Made by a program: the position numbers and the translations under genes. 64,000 nucleotides of DNA from Brachypodium distachyon (Eukaryota > Streptophyta > Magnoliopsida > Poales > Poaceae): positions 15,110,624 through 15,174,623 of the forward strand of contig NC_016134.3 of assembly GCF_000005505.3 (NCBI RefSeq), written 5' to 3'. Shown piece by piece: positions 24,117-35,082 of this stretch (position 1 is the first letter of the stretch; each line of letters starts with the position of its first letter). Under the pieces are notes generated by a model that saw only the letters and a list, made by a program, of their open reading frames with translations, searched no databases and had not been told where the DNA came from.

Positions 24117-26818
24117 GCAGAAGGCTATTGTCAACCATGAAATACTGATAATCCAATCATAATATCCAGTCAGTGATACTTTTTACTGGCTACAACATCT
24201 AACATGGGTACATTCAAAATAGAAGACATCTAATGTGGTGAGGAGTCAAACTTACATCAGTGGGGAACTAGTAAAACATAAACATAATTATATAGGTAGA
24301 GTAAGCCTGCCAAGTGCCAAACAATATGAAAAGGATGGTATATTGTACCTTTCTTCATTTTTTTTATCATCCACAATTGTCTTGTCTAAGCCTGAAGGTT
24401 GCAAGCAATTTTAAAAGTGTTACTGTGTTAGTGCTTCAAATTCATATAGATCAATAAACCAAACAATTAAATATCATAGGAATTATTCCACAATCAAGAC
24501 ATAGCAAATTTGTTCAATAAAGCCAGTAAATATAGAAAATGCAACCGTCATGTTTTCTGTTTCTTCGTCATCTCCAGATTCATGGTTTTTGTTTCCTTCC
24601 AGGTATTTCAACATGTATTCCCGCACCATTTCGCTGCCAGGGGCATGAACAACATCCGGGAACATGGTGTCAATATCAGAATTGTCAATACTCTTACTGG
24701 AAGCTTTATCTTCACTTGTGTATTTTATCAGTTTAGTCTGCAAAGACGATTATAGGTTTACAAGTGAGTGCACTGCTGGAGTAAACAAACACATAACTAG
24801 CCATAGTTTATAAACAAGCAACTGCAGATGCAAACGAACCCATATGAATGATTCTGCAAGGGGCAACATGACTACGCGATAATCCAACACAGAAGTTGAA
24901 AGGAAATCACACCACAAGCCTTGGATTTCTCAACGAGCCTCATCAAACTGCAATGTACAAACAAGCTAGTTAGAGATTACTGTGATAAAGACAATCATAA
25001 GCACAATAGTGCAGGATGAACCTAAGTAAGAAATTGTAAGTCAAAACAAGGAAATACAATAGGGACATTGTCAGACCTCGCCATTTAATTTGTCTGTGGG
25101 TAAATTCTTCAACTTCTGCTTCATCTTTTCTAGGATCTCGGTTCCTTCTTTGCATTTCTTCTCTCGTATTTTAGCAAATGGCTCAGTATGAGTTACCGTA
25201 GATGGCGGAATAAACAAGCGTTCAAATATCTGATCCGTCTTCTTGAAACAGAAGAAGTAATTGTCCTCAGAGTCTTGACCAACTGTTATATAATCAGAAG
25301 AATTATCATCCACAGATGTATCGTGATTTTGGTTTGGATCTAAGACTGTCTGCAGCATCAGTAGGTCTTTCTCTGCTGGGTGCTTGCTGCACATGTGTCG
25401 CAAGAGGGAACCTGTATCTGGTAACTTCTTTCCAACACAAAAGGGGCAAATCCAGAACCTCCATGACCTGGTTTTCTTCACAAAACTTAGTGCATCAGAT
25501 ATGGTCCTTGCAGCCCAGTGGCTATTTTCAGAAACGTCATCGCAGTACTTCTGCAGCTCAACGAGTCTCACTGATAGGAAGCAGTCCTGCTCCTCGCTTG
25601 TCATGGAGGTCCCAGCAAACCTTGGCCACCCACAAGAGTCTCTTGATTAGTCTTCCGAATTCTTTGTCGATAGAAAGTAACCTATCAGCACGCTCTTGGC
25701 CAATGACAGATCCAGGAGGCACGTCCTCGAACTTGGGGTCAACAGCCTTCTTTATAGTAAACGCCCGCCCGCACTCAAGGTACGCATCGTCATAGAAACC
25801 CAGGACGAAACAGAGCTTGGCACGGAATATGCTGAGCACGAACGAGCGATTGAAGAGGTTTACCGCTTCGGTCATGTCGCCGCGGATGCGATCCAGAAAG
25901 GGCCTCCTGTGCATGGTCGTGTCAAGGCCGCGCGCGAAATTGAGCTTCATGTATGCGCGGAACAACTGCGCGCGCGACGAGTAATGGCAACGCTTCGCGA
26001 GGTCATTTGCCGTCCTGAGCGCCTGTGCCGCCCCCTTGCGGTCGTCGGGGTCGAGCTCGACCTCGAGTACCTTGCGGACGACGAGGGGGACATGGTTATT
26101 GCACATCCATTCCCGCATAGCTTGGTAGGCCGTGAGAGCCGTTTCCCTTGAATTCTCCACTCGCTGGTCCTTGGTGGTGCTCGCGCACGTGTCCTCGTCG
26201 TACATGACGTTGTTCTCAGCAGGGTCGACGGGGAAGGGGATTCCGACGGCTCGGAGGATCTCGGCCTCCCCGTCGTCGTGCTTCGACGCATCGAACAGAA
26301 CCTTGGCCAGGGGGGCGGAGATATCGATGCAGTTAGGGACGAGCCGCCTGGCCTCGGTGAGGTAAACCTCCGCGTTGGTGAAGTGGTGCGCCGCGACCTC
26401 CTTATCGGCCACCCCCTTAGCGCGCCTAGCGTGGTCATGGTGGAGGAGACCCGCGGTGTAGAGCACGAGGGAAGATCCCGTGTGCGCGGCCGCGAGCTCG
26501 TCGACGCGCGCGAGCGCCTCTTCGTGGCGGCCGTCGCGGAAGAGCATCACCGCCGCCTCCGCCTCCTTGCGCAGGGTGGCTCCAGCGCCAGCCCCAGCCC
26601 CAGCGGCGGCGGGTATGACCATCGCGGAGCGTGGAGCGTGCGCGTGCAGAGAATGTTCTCGAGGAATCCAGCGACGAGGAGGAAGCGACGGTAGGGTGGG
26701 CGCGCGCGAAGTGTTCGGGGAAATGCCGCAACGGCAGCAGGAGAGAGGTGGCGCGGGGGCTCGCTTTGGTTCGGAATGGTGACTCGGGGAGACCGGAGGA
26801 GACCAAGCGAGGAAGAAG

Positions 26819-26870
26819 TATATAAAGCTGGGGGGCTTCTGGAAGGTGCTTGGGCCAGCTGTTAATTACT
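26819..26870 (-). promoter_or_regulatory. Candidate core promoter of copy B: HSE-like palindrome and TATA
   Basis: On the minus strand the order is TAATTAACAGCTGGC, CTTCCAGAAG (26836-26845), then TTTATATA (26819-26826), about 200 bases before the ATG. The TATA box is better than in copy A. Spacing between palindrome and TATA is about 10 bases. Confidence 0.55.
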
Positions 26871-26879
26871 GAGAAGAAG

Positions 26880-27180
26880 ATTAGATGCGGAAAAGCAGAC
26901 TGGGAGAGGCGGTTGCTAACTTGCTAGGGATTTGGGTTTTATTGGCTTACGAATATGTCATAGCCCTTTGAAATTTGGCCTACGCATAGGAAGTTGGATT
27001 CTGAGGAAGTTTGAAGATGCAATGAGATTTGCAAAAACGTGACATGCATGTCAGTACATGGCGACTTCATACACCAGCCCCATGAGCCTCTTCCTACGAA
27101 CATGTCATGGCCTTTTGAAATGTGGTGAATAGATATAGTAGTAGGACTAATTCAACCTCCATCAACAAAACGGTATAAGT
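26880..27180. other. Upstream spacer of copy B
   Basis: A ~27-bp near-repeat (TACGAAYATGTCATRGCCYTTTGAAAT) occurs around 26950 and 27096. No gene was seen. Confidence 0.4.
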
Positions 27181-27189
27181 TCATTCTTG

Positions 27190-27480
27190 TCACCAGGGAA
27201 GAACTTTCAGTGTCAACATGTACGAGAGTTTAGACGATTTGAGAAACCTGATGGAAGTAGGCAACAGATAGACATGAAGAAATTTGGGAGGAGGTGTCAA
27301 TGATATAGGGGGAGACAAAGCAGATATAACTTGCTACAGATGTCTGAAGATTGGGCATATGTCTGAAATCTATCGCATTAAAAAGGATGGCCGTAAGTGT
27401 GATGCTACAGATTCGATCTCAAATAATGAAGAGCCGGTCCGGTGCAAACGGTGAGTTATTTGTGACTGATGCACGTCAAC
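27190..27480 (+). pseudogene. Retroelement gag remnant with damaged zinc knuckle
   Basis: One frame reads ITCYRCLKIGHMSEIY near 27328-27375, a CCHC knuckle whose last Cys is Tyr. The surrounding frame has stops. It probably belongs with the fragment at 28320-28780, the two being separated by a later insertion. The family was not determined. Confidence 0.5.
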
Positions 27481-27499
27481 CAAATAACGATACTTATAG

Positions 27500-28312
27500 C
27501 TGCACCTCCCTCACGACCTTCCTCTTAAAACCCTAGCGCCGCCACACTCCCTTCCCGCCGCCTGAGCGCGCCGCCGGGCAACGGCGGGGCCCTGGCTCTT
27601 GTTCGCTCGGTGGAAGCTGGCCGGATTCATGGCGGCCTTGGCTGCGTCCTGGCGCGGCGGCTTCACTGGCCGCGTCGCATGGCGGCACCGGCAGCGCTGG
27701 GGCAGATCTTGGCGTGGAGGCGGCTCCCTGTCCCGCAACTTGCCCCTAGGGCTGCGGCGGGCTGGATCCCGCTGCTCTGGTTCGATCAGGGCTGGCGATG
27801 ACGGCGTCCGCGAGCGTCGTTACCTTGTTAAAGGCATCGTCGCTGCGCTTCTCCCATCTCCCGTCCAGTTGTTCCGGGAGAAACCCTAGATCTATTTCTC
27901 CCAAATCGAACGATGTCGACATTTTTGATGTTGTTTTCCTCTTGGGGACATCGTTTTGGAACACACGCTGGCTAGAGGGTATATATGGTCCCGCTCGTCG
28001 TTGCCAAGATGGGTTGGTGTAAGAAGGTGGCGGATGATTCTGGAGTGTGAGCAGACGGCACACGCTGCAGGTTTGCCTGACCGTTTGCGCCTAGTGCGGC
28101 CTTCAGATTTCGATGTTGGGCGGTGGTATGCGGTCAGGGCATATGGCCCCGATAATGGTCACCCCCTTCGTCAGGCTTGTAGGTATAGTTTGGTGGCTTT
28201 GAGATTGTTTGATTGATATATTCATTTTGTCAGGCTAGTTAATAAATCAACAAATATGGTTGTGTGCATCTTTTTGATGCAGAGGCTGGGGGTTCAACCT
28301 CCTTTAAAAAAA
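27500..28312 (+). mobile_element. Short LINE-like element without coding capacity
   Basis: The left part is GC-rich and 5'-UTR-like (TTAAAACCCTAGCGCCGCC). The right end reads CATCTTTTTGATGCAGAGGC...GGGGTTCAACCTCC followed by an A-run, the usual 3' end of Triticeae LINEs. There is no ORF1 or ORF2, so it is an internally deleted or non-autonomous copy. The target duplication was not resolved. Confidence 0.55.
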
Positions 28313-28319
28313 AAGTTTA

Positions 28320-28780
28320 CCTTGGCTACTAAAGGCGAAGAGATGAAAAATCAAATTGCCAAATATGAAAGAACAAAAAATGTACCCAAGATCAAGAAAG
28401 AGTTGCCACTATGCAAACGAAAATCACAGCCAGGAACCACTCGGCTTATCAAGTTGGCAAAAAAGAAAATTGCAAAGGCTTAGTGCAGAAGAGCTGAAAA
28501 GGAAGAACATGGCATGGGTCCCTAAGGATAAACACAAGGACAATAGTGATGTGCAAGCTGTTGTTTCAAGGAGAGCAACAAAAGTGAAGAAAGAAAACAA
28601 TAAATCTAACAAGCAATTTAGCCGAATGTTTGTGTCACTTTGCCAAGATCTTCGGTTAGCACATCCTCCATATTCATCAAACATACCATTGATATCTTTG
28701 TCATGGATTTCATCCCCAAGTATGATTAGTAACCCTTCATGGATTTATTGGGATCCATGGATGCATCATAATTCTTTATA
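28320..28780 (+). pseudogene. Retroelement protein fragment
   Basis: Two overlapping frames share a basic stretch followed by LQRLSAEELKRKNMAWVPK and a Trp/Pro-rich end (SWIYWDPWMHHN). I recall similar basic-then-aromatic regions from grass retroelement gag-like proteins but cannot name the family. It is frameshifted and ends abruptly where a LINE tail begins. Confidence 0.4.
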
Positions 28781-28968
28781 TCACAAAAGAAGAAATCTTT
28801 CTTGTTTCTCACAGGGCCAAGAGAAAATCCTATGCTGCTTTCGAGCCCTGGATTGATACATTTAGATAGATCTTTTTTCCGGCTCCCTTGTATATATTGC
28901 AACACCTTTTTAGTAATATATTGCAGTAAGTAGTTTGCCTACTGTATGTTCCTCAAAAAAAAAACAAG
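28781..28968 (+). mobile_element. LINE 3' tail fragment (1 of 3)
   Basis: It shares near-identical sequence with 58023-58200 and 62675-62852, from TTTCTCACAGGGCCAAGAGA to the A-run after CTGTATGTTCCTC. In the other two copies this segment follows a zf-RVT coding region, which identifies it as a LINE 3' end. Confidence 0.75.
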
Positions 28969-29418
28969 CCGTGGGCATCCTCAATTCTAGACAATGCTTC
29001 AGCAATAAATCCATCTGTTGGTAAGTCAATCACCACATGGAGTTTCTTTTGAGTTCAGAACAAATAACAATTTATACATCCCTGAAGAGCTTATCGGTTA
29101 CTCAATGTCCGAGTGATCAATCCATGGAGAAATAACATCTCCAACGGGATCATTCGGATTGAAAAGTCGTAAAAATGAAAGTTTTTTGGTTTTTCGAGGC
29201 GAACAACTTTTGTTTTGGAATCATCTTGATCCAATATAGTTTACTAACTCAAAACGGATCCGGAATGTAGAGCCAGTTTTTTGATCGAACAGTTTTGAAA
29301 GTTCGGACCAAATCATCCGAATTGGAACCAAATTAGGGTTTTGGACGTGAATCCAAACCTCTTTCTTGCACTGGAAGTCCAGACATCCTTTACATACATG
29401 AGGGGTGACGGTCGAATG
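28969..29418 (+). repeat. Remnant of the gene-family 3' flank plus a segment shared with 61272-61640
   Basis: 28969-29060 matches 58200-58295 and 62853-62945. 29055-29137 matches the 3' flank of copies A, B and C. 29062-29418 matches 61272-61640 over about 360 bp. No exon of the gene accompanies it. The match ends exactly where the Gypsy LTR begins. Confidence 0.7.
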
Positions 29419-30330
29419 TGTTGTTGTTCTCAACAACAATTAGAGTAAGGCGTACCAATACTCGATGGCACAAGTGCGGGTATAAAAGTAGGACGTGTAC
29501 GCCGGCGTTATAGCGAAGGTCACCGTACACTTGGACAAGTTGACACGTCGATATTTTTTGAATAGGTTAGATCGACCCTGTGGGTGTGACTTAATCCTAT
29601 GTTAGCAAAGGCTTCGAGGGGGTTGTTAGCCAAGTGCTTGGGCCGAGCGGATCTTCTCAAGACACCTTTAGCGAGAGATTCGTCGTGGCCGCCTCGTACT
29701 TGGACCGAGCGCGTCTTTCCAAGTATCGAGGTTAGGATACCCTCGGAACTCTAACCCAACCCCTTCTCCTTCGAGCCCGTGCCAACCAAGGTTTGCTCGG
29801 AGCCTCGAAACTAGAGTCCCCTAGAAGGCTTCCTCGAGGCCGGTCGACTTTCAGTCGAGAGCGGCGCGCGAGAGCGAACCTTAGAGGGAGCACTCTAGCC
29901 CTCTCCCCTTGAGATTTTTCAAGTTGAGAGTGAATGATACATGCCCCCATGGGGGGTATTTATAGCCTACGGGTTCATGACAAAAGACCATGGCTACCTT
30001 TGAGGGAGAGACAAAAGTGAGGGCAAAATGGTAAAAATAGTTCTTTGGTCCATAGCTTTTGTGTGCACCAAGTGGGAAAAGTGGGTGTTGGTCCATGGTC
30101 CACCATGGACCAAAAGCCTCATCCCAACACCTTTCTTGCCCTCTACTCTAGCTCATTCCACCCTTTGACCATGGCATGAGAGGCTTGACTTGTTGACTTG
30201 TCTTCCTTTGCCACGTAGGATTGGCTTCGCCACGTGGGCATCTTGACTCATGCTTGGGAAATGTTGACTTAGTCGTCGCCACGTAGGATTTACGGCTCGG
30301 CCCATATAAGGGTTTTATTTTACTACAACA
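29419..30330 (-). mobile_element. LTR of a Tat-type Gypsy element, minus strand
   Basis: This is a 912-bp segment with TGTTGT at the left end and ACAACA at the right end. On the minus strand a TATA box (CTATAAATA, 29957-29965) divides it into a ~365-bp U3 and a ~540-bp R-U5. Immediately right of it, on the minus strand, is a purine-rich stretch (AAGGTGGC; AAGGGGAC in the second copy), the expected polypurine tract before a 3' LTR. The right-hand part (30056-30330) recurs at 35226-35501. Left-flank candidate target bases are GAATG. Confidence 0.75.
29957..29965 (-). promoter_or_regulatory. TATA box of the minus-strand Gypsy LTR
   Basis: CTATAAATA on the minus strand lies inside the LTR, at the expected U3/R distance. 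Confidence 0.6.
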
Positions 30331-32223
30331 GTAGCCACCTTGAGTTGGAGGCATTGAGAATGCCTTCGGGTCAACCTTCGATGCGAGACTCTTGAGTCCT
30401 TTTCTTGTATTTACAATGGTGTCTTTGATGAATCCCCTGGCGAGCTTCCTTATGAGAAACAGAGATACTTGGTGGTTTTCGTGCAAAGAATAGGAGCCTT
30501 GGAGGCGTTTCGGGAAAATTCCATGCCTACAGCGATTTTCTCTGCGAGAAATCGAGTTTCGGGGGGTATTTTAGCAAAAACCGGGACCCCAGGGGCCTCT
30601 CTGCGAGAAATCCGGTGTCCCGGAGGACCTTTTTGCAAAAATCAGGGCCCTGCGTGCCTCCCTGAAATTTCCGAGGTCTTATTGGTAATTTCCCCAAAAT
30701 CTTGGGCTTTTTTTGCAAAGTTTTCGAACCCTGCTGGCCGCGTGGGCCTGCTGGGCCGGCTTCGCGCGCGCGGAGGCGAGTTGGGCCGGAGCTTGGGACG
30801 CCTTCGGGCGCGCCATTTTTTTTCATGGGCCGGCTTCTTGGGCCACAGTTGGGCCACGGCCCAGCTAGGCCTGATATCGGTTCGGGAGTAAGTGAGGGGA
30901 TCCGATGGCCACGGGTGAGGGCACACCCTAGATCGGACGACCCTGCGCTGTCTTCTTCCTTCGTACGGGAGGGGACCGAACAGCCCTTTTCCCCGAGCTT
31001 TTGCAGGCGACGCTCGTCACCGAGGGTGACGCCGACGCGGCGAGGACACGGGGCCCACGAGCAGGGCGCCCTCCTTTGGCCAGGCCAGCCTCCTTTGGGG
31101 AAAAGGGGGTGCTTCCCCTTCCCATTTCTTCCCTCCTCTTGTCTTCTTCCTAGGCGAGAACGACGGCAAGGTGTCGTCGCCCCATTGGCCCGGCCCGGAT
31201 GCCTAGGAGCTCCGGTGGCCTATAAAATGGAGACCTTGGGCACTGTGGAGCTTCACACCATACTCGTTTGGCTTGCCCGGTGCCGAAGACGCGTTCGGCG
31301 GCACCCGGCATTTCTTCGAGAGCTTGGTGTAGTAGGGAGCTCCGCAAGGGCATTAGCTAACTCCTCACAACGACGGCGGTCGTGCTGGTGGCCAAGGAAC
31401 CGCAGCGGAAGCTTCTCCTCGTCGAGCTTTCGTGGGGACGTGGAACACGCCCGAGGCCACTCGGAGCGAGGTGTCGGTCGTGCCTCCAAGTTCTTCCAGG
31501 AGATCCTTGTCGCCGGCCACGTCCTTGCTACTCTTGTGAAGGTGAGGGGATCTTCGCGGTGTTGGCTTGGGTGCCCTTGGGGCCGGCGAGCCTTGCGCGC
31601 ATTTGGTCGAGCACCTTCAATGCGCCCAAGGTGGCACGGCGCGGGCTTCAACGCGGTCGGGCGTGGCGCGGCGCGAGCGAAGGCGCGGGCGTGAGCAAGG
31701 ACTTGGTAGGGAACGGTGTGGTGCAGACGCGGGCATGGCGGGACGCGGCGTGGGGCCGCGGCGCGGTGGACGCGGGTGCGGCAGGGTGCTTGCGGCGCGG
31801 CCGCGGCTTGGCGCGCGCAGTGTGGACGCAGGCACGGGCGTGGTCCGTCGCGGACGGGGGCACGCGGCGAGGACGCGGTCCATCGCGGCATTATGCCGAG
31901 CATCCTGTGCGCGCAGGAGGGGGAGGCGGTCTCCACCGCTTTCTCCCTTGGTTGGGTCGGTCGGGGGGGGGGGGGGCTGGGCCTTTCTTCTTCTTTTCTC
32001 TTTTTTTTGCAGCGACGCAGGCCGGAGGTTTCGGCCTAGGAGCTTGGCTCCCCCTTTTTTTTTTGCAGTGACGCGGGCCGGAGGCTTTGGCCCTGGAGCT
32101 TGGCTCCCTCTTCTTTTTTTCTTGCAGCGACGCGGGCTGGAGGCTTCAGCCTAGGAGCTTGGCTCCCTTTTTTTTCCCGTGCTTTGCTAATTCTTGGCGG
32201 ACTCTTCTTTTTTTGCAGGTGAG
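30331..32223 (+). other. Promoter and leader of the Tat extra ORF, copy 1
   Basis: This is a GC-rich non-coding stretch, nearly identical to 35502-37442. It contains TATAAAAT at 31221, a GTGAGG donor-like site near 31542 and a T-rich tract ending in CAG just before the ATG at 32224, so the leader is probably spliced. Long open frames here lack family resemblance and are taken as composition artefacts. Three near-identical ~75-bp units with CGGAGGCTT and GAGCTTGGCTCCC plus T-runs lie at about 32005-32185. Confidence 0.6.
31221..31228 (+). promoter_or_regulatory. TATA box of the extra ORF, copy 1
   Basis: TATAAAAT follows CTCCGGTGGCC, conserved with 36392-36399 in copy 2. It lies about 1 kb upstream of the ORF, consistent with a spliced leader. 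Confidence 0.5.
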
Positions 32224-32820
32224 ATGGCGGGACCCGATGTCGAGCGTCCGACCGATGAGCCGTCGAGGGGGTCTTCCAAGGGGTCCGCGGCGCAGCTTGC
32301 GGCGAACCGACCGTCGCGGAAGAAGAAGGTCTCCTTCCGTCGTCGTCGTGGTCCTCCCTCGGTCCCGACGGCGCCGGTGGACGGTGGAGGTTGGGCAAAC
32401 GACCACCTTCTTCCTTCTTCGATGAGCCCCGAGGATCTTGCCCAGCTGGAGGAGGCGGGATACTTCCCCAAGGGGGACGGTATCCTGCCCCATGGGGAGG
32501 AGGTTAGGCTCGACCAGCGGCGGCGTCTGGGATGCATCATGGCATTCTTGGCTTGGTTTCACGCCGGCCTGTGTGTGCCTGTTCACCCCTTCTTGCCGGA
32601 GTTCTTGGAGACGTACGTCATCGAGTGGGCCTAGCTTCACCCGTCGACGATCGTGAGGTTAAACGTTTTCAGGTGGCTGTATGAGACGGCGCTTCACGAG
32701 AAGCCTTCGATGAAGCTTCTTTTGTTCTACTTCACCGTGGAGGTGAGGGAGTTGCTCACTCCGGATGGCTTTGCTCTGAGCGCCTTTGGTCCGGTGAACC
32801 TGAGACTTCGTTCCGGCTTT
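32224..32820 (+). pseudogene. Transposase_28-type extra ORF of Tat Gypsy, copy 1, truncated
   Basis: The frame starts MAGPDVERPTDEPSRG, has a basic Ser-rich N-terminus, then the region VCVPVHPFLPEFLE characteristic of the 'putative gypsy type transposon' domain. A TAG at 32632-32634 (CAG in copy 2) stops it. The frame then continues through VRLNVFRWLYETALHEK and is cut at 32820, where an unrelated LINE tail starts. It runs antisense to the element's own gag-pol, as known for Tat/Athila-type elements such as Grande and Retand. Confidence 0.75.
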
Positions 32821-32998
32821 TGGAGCTTCAGAACAAACAAAGAGGCTCTCAGTCTCTGCCTGCTTCAGTTTATCCCCGCTTTTCTTTTCTTCTTCGTTCT
32901 GACCCCTTTTTTAGGGTCTTTTTGTAACTCAACTCAACTTTAAGTCTTTTGGAATGCATATAGTAGACAATTGTCGGTCTTCTTATAAAAAAAAAAAA
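32821..32998 (+). mobile_element. Poly-A-tailed LINE 3' end
   Basis: The sequence ends with TTTTGTAACTCAACTCAAC, then a 12-base A-run at 32987-32998, typical of a LINE 3' UTR. It is about 180 bp, so strongly 5'-truncated. It differs from the three LINE tails at 28781, 58023 and 62675. Confidence 0.55.
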
Positions 32999-32999
32999 T

Positions 33000-33288
33000 C
33001 TCCGGTTGAAAATATATGCTCTTGGGTTACCTTCTAAAAAGAGGTAGAGAAAAGAAAATAGTTAGAAATACTCTGCATGTTATATGACAGTATTTGACGA
33101 ACAAATCTTGATTGCTTATTCAGAAAAGGTGTCATCAAAACATTACATCTGGACCAAGGAAGGTGTTGTTACACAAAGGAGCTCCCACCAACAATGGTGT
33201 TATTATTCAAACAAGAGCTTCAACTACTACATAGAGAGAACATTATTAAAATGGGAGCTATGAACTAATATCTCATCCCTCTGCATAA
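33000..33288. other. 3' flank of the F-box gene
   Basis: AT-rich sequence with no coding content; probably contains the 3' UTR. Confidence 0.4.
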
Positions 33289-34571
33289 CTAACAAAGGGT
33301 TGGTGTTATCCAAATTGGAGATGGAAAATTGAGCCATGGATGCACAGCTTGCACATCACCAAGGCTCTCAACTGTCTTAGTTTCAAAATTCCAGATGCCT
33401 ATGTCTCGAGTGTTATATTTACTGAGACATATATCTTCATAAGAATCATCCGTGAAATAAGCGCAATTTGGCTTTAACGTAGGATAATCCTTGGTCGAAA
33501 CGAGTAAAATCGAGTTGAAACCAATGAAGAGAGCATAGTTATCCAAGTGGTTCTTCTTCATCGTCGCGTGCTCATCAATATCAACCTTGTATAGTTCCAT
33601 GTCATCGGTATACATTTCACTGTATGGATCAAAGACCTCATGAGCAAGCTCCGGAGGAACAACGGATACGTCTACAATCCGATCAGAAATATATCTCCAC
33701 AACTGCATGATATCACCTTGCGGCGTTAGAACGACATACTTGGTAGGCTGATCCCATCGTGTGGCTTTTGGGAACACCTTCATTGTCACGGGTGAAGGCC
33801 CATTCAGATCCAACGTAAGGATGCTGCCATCAGCATGTACGACGTAGAACAAGCCATCATTCTTGTTATAGGTGGCATTGCGGATGCCATCGTTCCACAA
33901 TCGGCATTCGATGTCTTGGATGCGTGTCCACCGGTCGTCGCCGACCCGGGCGAAGGATAGCTGCCCGTCTGGCCTGTGCAAGAGCAGGACGATGCACCGG
34001 CTGCCGGCGGAAGGGCTACAGGACAGGAACACCCGGTAGTACAGTAAGAGCCGTAGTTTCTGCGGACGATATGCAGAGGGGCTTCGGTAGTTCAACTCGT
34101 CGTAGTAGTGGTTGTACATTGGGGCCCCTTGCTCGTCGGAGAAGCTCTCGATGTGGTAGAGCCCCGTGACCGGCGGGAGATCGACCTGGGCGCCCGTGAG
34201 CGGATTGAGCGCCTGGAGGTTGGACATCTTGGACATCTCGTCGGCGGCGACGACCCAGCCGTGGGCCGAGCCAACCACGTGGCGGCTGCGAAACGGGGAT
34301 CGGGCAGGCGGAGCTTGAACGCCACGCCGCTCGAGGGGCTGTAGACCGTGGCGGTGGCGGGGTCGTCGGCGGCGCAGGAGTAGAGCAGGCAAGGGGACGC
34401 ATCGGTGATCGGGATCCGGACGCGGCGGACGGCGGAGCAGGCGGAGCGCCACGAGGAGCAGACGGACCCGGCGCTGAAGAGATCGGGGATCTCCAGCGCC
34501 TGCATCACGAGGAAAAGCATGTCGTCGGGGAGGCTGGACCAATCTGGGTCCTCCTTAGTGGCGGTGGCCAT
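33289..34571 (-). pseudogene. F-box protein with DUF295 domain, single frameshift
   Basis: The gene is single-exon. From MATATKEDPDWSSLPDDML the N-terminus is an F-box (SSLPDDMLFLVMQALEIPDL, then CSSWRSACSAVR), the SKP1-binding module of SCF ubiquitin ligases. A one-base change in the G-run at 34295-34298 switches the frame after about residue 92. The other frame carries the DUF295 part: DGLFYVVHADGSILTLDLNG, KVDIDEHATMK, LFIGFNSILLVSTKDYP and NCAYFTDDSYED, ending at a TAG at 33289. With one more G the gene would read through at a typical ~425 aa, so it is either a very young pseudogene or a sequence error. DUF295 F-box genes are a large, fast-changing family in grasses; the substrate is unknown. 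An upstream ATG at 34592 is also possible. Confidence 0.85.
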
Positions 34572-34599
34572 GGCGCTGCCGGTCGGCGGCAACGGCCTT

Positions 34600-35082
34600 G
34601 TTCCCTAGCCCTGGCAACCAAATGGGAATAGCAAAAGTGCGTGCTTTTTTTCCCTGCTCGTCTGGTATCGCTGTGTTTTGGACTTGCGTTTCGCACTGGA
34701 CCACGCGAGCCAGAATTAATTTAAAGAAGCCCACGAATAAGCGGGCAACACCGAAACTTATACGAATTCCACTCCAGCCGGGATTCGGAGGTGATTGGAA
34801 CTCGGAAGAGCAGGGAATCGGGACGTATAGTCCGTATCAAGTCAAACAGAGAAGCATGCTGGCAAGAGCCGTGCTTCTATATCCGTGTTGATCTCAATTG
34901 TAGAAACATCTGGCAAGAGCCGTGTCCAGAAACGAGGCAAAGGACGATTTGTCACCCTGCAATGCAAAACACGAATGTGGAATTGCTTGAGACAACTATT
35001 ACGTGGATATAGTTACACATCTAACAGTGCTGGTATCCACAAAAAATGAAAAGTAAACAGTGCAGTTGGGTGTTAAACAAAC
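34600..35082. other. 5' flank of the F-box gene
   Basis: A short direct repeat (GGCAAGAGCCGTG) occurs near 34860 and 34911. No TATA box was assigned and no other gene seen. Confidence 0.35.

Larger units (their letters stand above)
19799..26622 (-). pseudogene. DUF627/DUF629 ubiquitin-hydrolase-related gene, copy B, disrupted
   Basis: It is colinear with copy A. The exons are 26622-25077, 24947-24840, 24737-24524, 24391-24349, 23795-23662, 22881-22763, 22692-22483, 21979-21710, 21599-21470, 21091-20958, 20066-19986 and 19885-19799. Every exon after the first has the same length as in copy A. Two lesions stop the frame: an extra G at 25608-25609 in exon 1 (shift after residue ~337) and TGT to TGA at 24930-24932 in exon 2. 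The donor used in copy A after ACTG is GC here instead of GT. An in-frame 3-nt loss near 25765 and a slightly longer N-terminus are harmless. Other splice sites and downstream frames are intact, so inactivation looks recent. A truncated ~350-aa DUF627 protein could still be made. A sequencing error cannot be excluded for the insertion but is unlikely to explain both lesions. Confidence 0.85.

Noticed and set aside
30702..32154. Long GC-rich open frames (up to 330 codons) in the leader of the Tat extra ORF
   Set aside because: They have skewed Arg/Gly/Ala composition and no domains, are not conserved in frame with 35873-37644, and are interrupted by length changes in G- and T-runs between the two copies.
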